Source: Bacillota bacterium
GTDB taxonomy: Bacteria; Bacillota; Bacilli; Paenibacillales; NBRC-103111
DNA length: 18,729 nucleotides
Reading direction: 5' to 3'
NCBI GenBank assembly: GCA_023393235.1
Contig: JAEWMH010000216.1
Span: forward strand, 1-18,729
The translations under genes were made by a program, and so were the position numbers. The notes below the pieces were generated by a model that made no database searches, had not been told where the DNA came from, and was given only the letters and a program-made list of their open reading frames with translations. Position 1 is the first letter of the stretch. Each line of letters opens with the position of its first letter. Of this stretch, positions 15,901 through 18,729 are shown one piece after another.

Positions 15901-17274
15901 CTGGAGCGGAGAAGGGCGTCTGCCGGCAGTACGTCAGCGGCTGCGGGTGCAGCAGCGCCGGGTACAGGCAAACGCACCCGGAGGCTGTTCACCGAGGACA
16001 TGCGCCGGAACCATACCATTCTGGTGCCGCAGATGTCGCCGATCCACTTCGAGTTGCTGGAGGAGGCCTTCCAGGCCTCGGGCTATAATCTGAAGGTGAT
16101 TACAACCACCGACAAAAAGACGGTGGATGCGGGACTGCAATTTGTGAACAACGACGCCTGCTTTCCGTCCATCCTGGTGGTGGGCCAGCTGGTGTCGGCG
16201 CTGAAATCCGGCCAGTATGACCCGAAGAACACCTCCGTGATGATTACCCAGACCGGCGGCGGCTGCCGGGCTACCAATTATATCGGCTTCCTGCGCAAGG
16301 CTTTGGCGGATGCGGGCTTCGGGGACGTGGCGGTGATCCCCTTGGGCTTTACCTCTGAACCCACCGGCCCGGGCTTCAAGGTATCCCTGGGTCTTCTGAA
16401 CAAGGGGATTATGGCCTTTGCCTATGGAGATCTGCTGATGCGGCTTTTGTACCGGACCCGGCCTTATGAGCTGGAGGCGGGAGCGGCTACAGCCTTGTTC
16501 CGGAAGTGGATGGAGCGCTGCAAGGAATCTGTCCGGTCCGGGAAACGGAATGTGTACAAAGCCAACATCTGCAGCATTGCGGAAGATTTCGAGATGCTTC
16601 CCCTTCACGATGGCCGCAAACCCCGTGTAGGCGTGGTCGGGGAGATTCTTATCAAGTTCCATCCCGGCGCCAACAATGATATTGTGGGTTATCTGGAGCA
16701 GGAGGGGTTGGAAGCGGTGGTGCCGGACCTGCTGGACTTTTTCCTGTATTGCATCTATGATTCGGACTTTTACTATAAAAAGCTGAACAGGAAAGCGGGC
16801 AAACATCTTGCCATGCAAGCCGTCACGAAAATTCTGGAGGGTTACCGTACGGAAATGCGGGCAGTTCTCTCCAAAAGCACGCGGTTTACCCCGCCTCATA
16901 CCATTATGGAGCTCACCCGCAAGGTGGAGGGACTGGTATCCCTGGGCAATCAATGCGGGGAGGGCTGGCTGCTCACCGCCGAGATGGTGGAGCTGATCGA
17001 GGATGGGGTGCATAATATCGCCTGCCTTCAGCCTTTCGCGTGCCTGCCCAACCATATTACAGGCAGAGGGATGTTCAAGGCGCTGAAGGAGCGTTACCCT
17101 CATGCCAATCTGGCGGCTATCGATTATGATCCAGGCGCAGCCGAGGTGAACCAGTTGAACAGGCTGAAGCTGATGATCGCCGGCGCCCTCAAGGCAAAAC
17201 GGCCGGCGGAGGAAGAGGAACCCTCCCTGCCGGAACCCGTTCAGACGGCCAAGGAATATTTATCCTTCTCCTGA
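12946..17274 (+). CDS. Giant fused 2-hydroxyacyl-CoA dehydratase activator-like protein
   Basis: This 1442-residue protein is of the BadF/BcrA/HgdC ATPase class. Module 1 (~1-270) has the ATP loop LDIGSTT, ELGGEDAK, and cysteines C125 (NGACAGGTGAF) and C164 (SRCGVFAKTDV). Module 2 (~320-580) repeats the plan with IDAGSTT, DIGGQDMK, C444 (NEACSSGCGSF) and C483 (SRCTVFMNSKV). Both pairs are 39 residues apart, as in HgdC C127/C166, which bind a [4Fe-4S] cluster. A CxxCxxxC...C motif follows (C605, C608, C612, C631), then a DUF2229-like region to ~880, an Ala/Ser linker (~985-1012), and a dehydratase-like C-terminal part with C1072 (NNDACFP) and C1107 (TGGGCRATNY). The family drives ATP-coupled electron transfer to difficult reductions; the substrate of this long form is not known. 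No CoA-transferase or separate dehydratase genes are nearby. The ribosome site is weak (AGAAAGAG). An in-frame ATG at 12964 has a better one but would cut the first strand. Confidence 0.9.
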   Translation: MRDRLCMGLDIGSTTVKLVILDGHGQLIYDKYERHYSDIRTTTFRLLKEACVRYSGSSVSVRVTGSGGIAVSKWLGLPFIQEVVAGTEAVERFIPHTDVAIELGGEDAKITFFQGTVDQRMNGACAGGTGAFVDQMAALLQTDAAGLNELAGRYQTLYPIASRCGVFAKTDVQPLLNEGANREDIAASVFQAVVNQTIGGLAGGKKIKGNVAFLGGPLYYLTELRRRFIETLALPPEQVIMPAHSQLYVAMGAALSSRGDELVTIKSLAASLPRLFEAREEASGRLAPLFASEEELEQFRQRHNQTVGQRSLADYAGKCFLGIDAGSTTTKAALIDEEGNLLFTRYMRNGGKPLQSAVSIVREMYQEMPAGAIVAGATITGYGEGLIQAALGAEWGEIETVAHYKAASHFLPEVDLIIDIGGQDMKCLRIKNGAIDSIMLNEACSSGCGSFLESFAESLQMNVEEFAQSALLAKEPLDLGSRCTVFMNSKVKQAQKEGATVGEISAGLSYSVIHNALYKVIKIRNPEELGRHIVVQGGTFKNDAVLRAFERLTGRETVRPEIAGIMGAFGAALIARERGAANERSTLLDAGALELLAFESKMERCKLCGNQCLMTVNSFGDGRRHVTGNRCERGAGGEKSCEDTPNLFDYKYKRLFGYKSLPEEEAVRGKVGIPRVLNMYENYPFWHTFFTALKFRVELSPKSTRRLYEQGLESVPSDTVCFPAKLTHGHVTSLAKRDVRFIFYPCLPYERNEHPDANDHYNCPVVASYPEVLHNNLDVLKERGIPFLYPYLPYDNTERLARRLYEELKDYGVTRREVEAAVQAAREEEARAQADIRRKGEETLQMLKATGQRGIVLAGRPYHLDPEIHHGIPDLVAGMGLAVLTEDSVAHLEKVERPLTFVDQWMYHSRLYAAASLVAREPNLELVQLNSFGCGIDAITGDQVKEILEQSGRMHTLLKIDEGSNLGAVRIRIRSLLAAMEERRMLERRRASAGSTSAAAGAAAPGTGKRTRRLFTEDMRRNHTILVPQMSPIHFELLEEAFQASGYNLKVITTTDKKTVDAGLQFVNNDACFPSILVVGQLVSALKSGQYDPKNTSVMITQTGGGCRATNYIGFLRKALADAGFGDVAVIPLGFTSEPTGPGFKVSLGLLNKGIMAFAYGDLLMRLLYRTRPYELEAGAATALFRKWMERCKESVRSGKRNVYKANICSIAEDFEMLPLHDGRKPRVGVVGEILIKFHPGANNDIVGYLEQEGLEAVVPDLLDFFLYCIYDSDFYYKKLNRKAGKHLAMQAVTKILEGYRTEMRAVLSKSTRFTPPHTIMELTRKVEGLVSLGNQCGEGWLLTAEMVELIEDGVHNIACLQPFACLPNHITGRGMFKALKERYPHANLAAIDYDPGAAEVNQLNRLKLMIAGALKAKRPAEEEEPSLPEPVQTAKEYLSFS

Positions 17275-17284
17275 TGCATCCTAA

Positions 17285-17306
17285 CCCACAGGGAAATTCC
17301 TGTGGG
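17285..17306 (+). promoter_or_regulatory. Intercistronic hairpin next to the CmpB ribosome site
   Basis: CCCACAGG (17285-17292) pairs with CCTGTGGG (17299-17306), extended by a G-U and an A-U pair. The 3' arm runs directly into the GGGAGGGGG ribosome site of the next gene, and the hairpin starts 10 bases after the activator stop. There is no U-tract, so it is more likely to affect translation or mRNA stability than to terminate. Confidence 0.55.
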
Positions 17307-17320
17307 AGGGGGTGTGGCGG

Positions 17321-17896
17321 ATGGAAGTGCTGTCCGGTTATTTGGGCTACGGTGCTCCGGCCTATTTGCCGCTGGACGATTGGTCCGGTATTCTGTTTTA
17401 CTTTCTGCTGTACGCCTGTATGGGCTGGATGCTGGAGCATGGTTATCACCGGGTGGTGGAGGGCAGGTTTGCGGGGGAGGGGTTTTTGACGGGACCCTGG
17501 AAGCCCATGTACGGCTTCGCCCCGGTGCTGCTTCTTTTGTTCTCCGGTCCGGATACGCACCTTTGGGTGATGGTCCTTCTGGCCTTCGCCGTGCCGACGG
17601 CAGTGGAATATATAAGCGGGCTCTTGCTCCGCCAGCTGTTCCACAAGCAGTATTGGAGCTACGAGGGCTGCCGTTTCCAGCTGGACGGTCTGGTGTGTTT
17701 GCGCTTCTCCCTCTATTGGACCCTGCTGGTATTCGTTATGGTCTATGTGCTCCAGCCTGCCGCGGCGTGGCTCTACCGGCTGGCTGGGCCTCTCTGGGAG
17801 AACGGGGGCTGGCAGCTGGCGCTGACGGTGCTGCTTATGGATGTAGGCTGGACCGTATTCAAGTTAGCCCGGGCCTTGCGGCCCGCAGCCAAATAG
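17321..17896 (+). CDS. CmpB-type putative ABC-transporter membrane protein (PF06541)
   Basis: This 191-residue membrane protein has about four to five hydrophobic segments. It matches the conserved order of the PF06541 family: YACMGWMLE, then GEGFLTGPWKPMYGFAP, then AVEYISGLLLRQLFHKQYWSYEGCRFQLDGLVCLRFSLYW. Despite the family name, its biochemical role is not established. The ATG at 17321 is preferred because GGAGGGGG lies 8 bases upstream; a GTG at 17312 overlaps that ribosome site. It follows the giant activator by 46 bases without an obvious promoter, so the two are probably co-transcribed. A functional link between them is only a possibility. Confidence 0.85.
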   Translation: MEVLSGYLGYGAPAYLPLDDWSGILFYFLLYACMGWMLEHGYHRVVEGRFAGEGFLTGPWKPMYGFAPVLLLLFSGPDTHLWVMVLLAFAVPTAVEYISGLLLRQLFHKQYWSYEGCRFQLDGLVCLRFSLYWTLLVFVMVYVLQPAAAWLYRLAGPLWENGGWQLALTVLLMDVGWTVFKLARALRPAAK

Positions 17897-17940
17897 GGTA
17901 GAGGTCGGCCGGATTGCCGCCGTTTGTGCCCGAAACTGTG

Positions 17941-17968
17941 AAGCCCTTGCCTTGTGTGTGGGCTTTTT
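17941..17968 (+). terminator. Terminator of the activator-CmpB transcript
   Basis: AAGCCC (17941-17946) pairs with GGGCTT (17960-17965) across a 13-base loop, followed by a T-rich tract (TTTTTGGTTTT). It lies 44 bases after the CmpB stop. Confidence 0.7.
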
Positions 17969-17984
17969 GGTTTTGGCAAACACG

Positions 17985-18029
17985 TAAAGAAGGCGGGGAA
18001 CGAGAGCTTATCGTTCCCCGCCTTCTTTA
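17985..18029. terminator. Strong 19-bp convergent terminator overlapping a stop codon
   Basis: A perfect 19-bp inverted repeat, 17985-18003 with 18011-18029, has a 7-base loop and a GGCGGGGAACG core. The T-run TTCTTTATTT serves rightward transcription and the A/T-flanked arm serves leftward transcription. Its right arm contains the TAA stop codon of the leftward BtrH-like gene, so termination must occur within a few bases of the end of translation. Confidence 0.85.
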
Positions 18030-18729
18030 TTTCAACATACTGTGGGCCAGCTTCTCTTCAATCTCCGCATTTTCGTTGAGGATCGATGCCAGCTTTCCCC
18101 GTTTCTCGTTTGTCGTGCCGGACAGATAAGATCTATACAAAACCGCTTTGAAGTTTTCCCAATTTTCTATGGGCAGCTTGAATGAATCGGCCATTTCCAT
18201 ATAGTCCGGGCTTCCGAAGGTATGGCCTATATAAGCCAGGGTTTTGGAAAAGTTGATCCGGTCCCGGATGATATTCCGTATTCCTCTGAACAGAATTCCG
18301 TTCCCTCCATCAAAATCCTCCAGATCGGTCAAAGAAACCGGGTTATGCTCGATATGGTTTGCGAACTCTTTTATGGCGTTGACCGGACTTACGGATGAAT
18401 CCGATCTGCTGATCATTTTGAGTGCGGTGTGCTTTACGATTCTGGCGCATGCGGAGAGCGAGCACATTTCAGCGGGTACGGAGGTGAAGGTGGAGTAGGT
18501 ATTGTGGTAGCCCTTAAGAAAATAGTCCCTTGTCAGCCTTCCGCCAAATGTGGGGGATTGAAAAAAGGGCCGTGTGTCATTACAGAATAAATCCCCGTTG
18601 TCATCCATTCCAATCACAAGGATAGCATGGGAGGAGTGCACCTGTTGATTAAACTTGTCAAGCCACGGCAGAAAGAAGGTGACCATCATGATGAGCAGGG
18701 GCCTCTGCTTGTCCAGCTCCTCCTTAAGG
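18027..18729 (-). CDS. BtrH-like protein, N-terminus cut by window edge
   Basis: About 233 C-terminal residues are visible. The reading frame stays open to the window edge (LKEELDKQRPLLIMMVTFFLPW), so the real start lies outside and the Met at 18689 is internal. The pattern KEELDKQRPLLI, then HSSHAILVIGMDDNGDLFCND, resembles the papain-like (C39-type) N-terminal domain of butirosin protein BtrH, with its conserved His and downstream Asp. The C-terminal part has a Trp-containing helix (PIENWENFKAVLYRSYL) and a final helix ending in EIEEKLAHSML, as in that family. BtrH is an acyltransferase handling a carrier-protein-bound side chain, and homologues are frequent in peptide and aminoglycoside biosynthesis clusters. 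The gene is visibly AT-richer than its neighbours, compatible with transfer. The product made is unknown. Confidence 0.65.
   Translation of the reverse strand, partial: LKEELDKQRPLLIMMVTFFLPWLDKFNQQVHSSHAILVIGMDDNGDLFCNDTRPFFQSPTFGGRLTRDYFLKGYHNTYSTFTSVPAEMCSLSACARIVKHTALKMISRSDSSVSPVNAIKEFANHIEHNPVSLTDLEDFDGGNGILFRGIRNIIRDRINFSKTLAYIGHTFGSPDYMEMADSFKLPIENWENFKAVLYRSYLSGTTNEKRGKLASILNENAEIEEKLAHSMLK

Noticed and set aside
15934..17103. 389-codon open frame antisense to the 3' part of the giant activator
   Set aside because: It has no recognisable domain, and the + strand carries the dehydratase-like motifs in a continuous frame.
17302..17901. 199-codon frame overlapping the CmpB gene in another phase
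   Set aside because: The translation lacks the PF06541 motifs, which are found intact in the frame starting at 17321.
1..18729. CRISPR array, tRNA, rRNA, insertion sequence or prophage attachment site
   Set aside because: I saw no regularly spaced repeats, no tRNA-like cloverleaf, no transposase motifs and no terminal inverted repeats with target duplications.

Overview
The window looks like chromosome from a spore-forming, plant-polymer-degrading member of the Bacillales, most likely Paenibacillus or a close relative. The reasons are strong purine-rich ribosome binding sites, a SleL/YaaH-type spore cortex hydrolase, an LplB/YtcP-type sugar ABC system joined to a GH67 alpha-glucuronidase, a B. 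subtilis-type tandem glycine riboswitch, and moderately GC-rich coding sequence. The genus is an inference from gene content, not proven.

Layout. Positions 1-192 hold no gene, but the first ~50 bases are a decayed 4-bp tandem repeat. Next come a LysM-LysM-GH18 spore peptidoglycan hydrolase (193-1497) and a very small stand-alone Hfq (1608-1802) with its own terminator. A divergent pair follows. A cupin-AraC regulator reads leftward (1922-2800). A five-gene xylan-oligosaccharide operon reads rightward (3058-10906): GH3 beta-xylosidase-like enzyme, GH67 alpha-glucuronidase, two LplB/YtcP-type permeases and a substrate-binding lipoprotein. The operon ends at a strong bidirectional terminator shared with a leftward Na+:alanine/glycine symporter (10970-12352). 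That symporter is preceded by a tandem glycine riboswitch and a leader terminator (12389-12695).

The right third begins with a divergent promoter driving a 1442-residue protein (12946-17274). It fuses two complete 2-hydroxyacyl-CoA-dehydratase-activator ATPase modules, a cysteine-motif/DUF2229 region and a dehydratase-like C-terminal region. Behind a hairpin comes a CmpB-type (PF06541) membrane protein (17321-17896). Two adjacent terminators separate these from a leftward, AT-richer, truncated BtrH-like protein at the right edge (18027-18729), a family often found with peptide or aminoglycoside biosynthesis.

How the genes work together. The xylan cluster should import aldouronates (methylglucuronic-acid-decorated xylo-oligosaccharides) through the lipoprotein and two permeases. 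No ATPase is encoded here, so a shared MsmX-type ATPase is presumably used. GH67 then removes the glucuronic acid in the cytoplasm and GH3 trims the remaining xylo-oligosaccharide. The AraC protein is the obvious local regulator, and candidate half-sites lie in the divergent intergenic region. The least understood item is the 1442-residue fused activator. Both ATPase modules keep the two iron-sulfur-ligand cysteines at the same 39-residue spacing as the characterised activator HgdC, so it may be a single-chain version of an enzyme normally made of several subunits.
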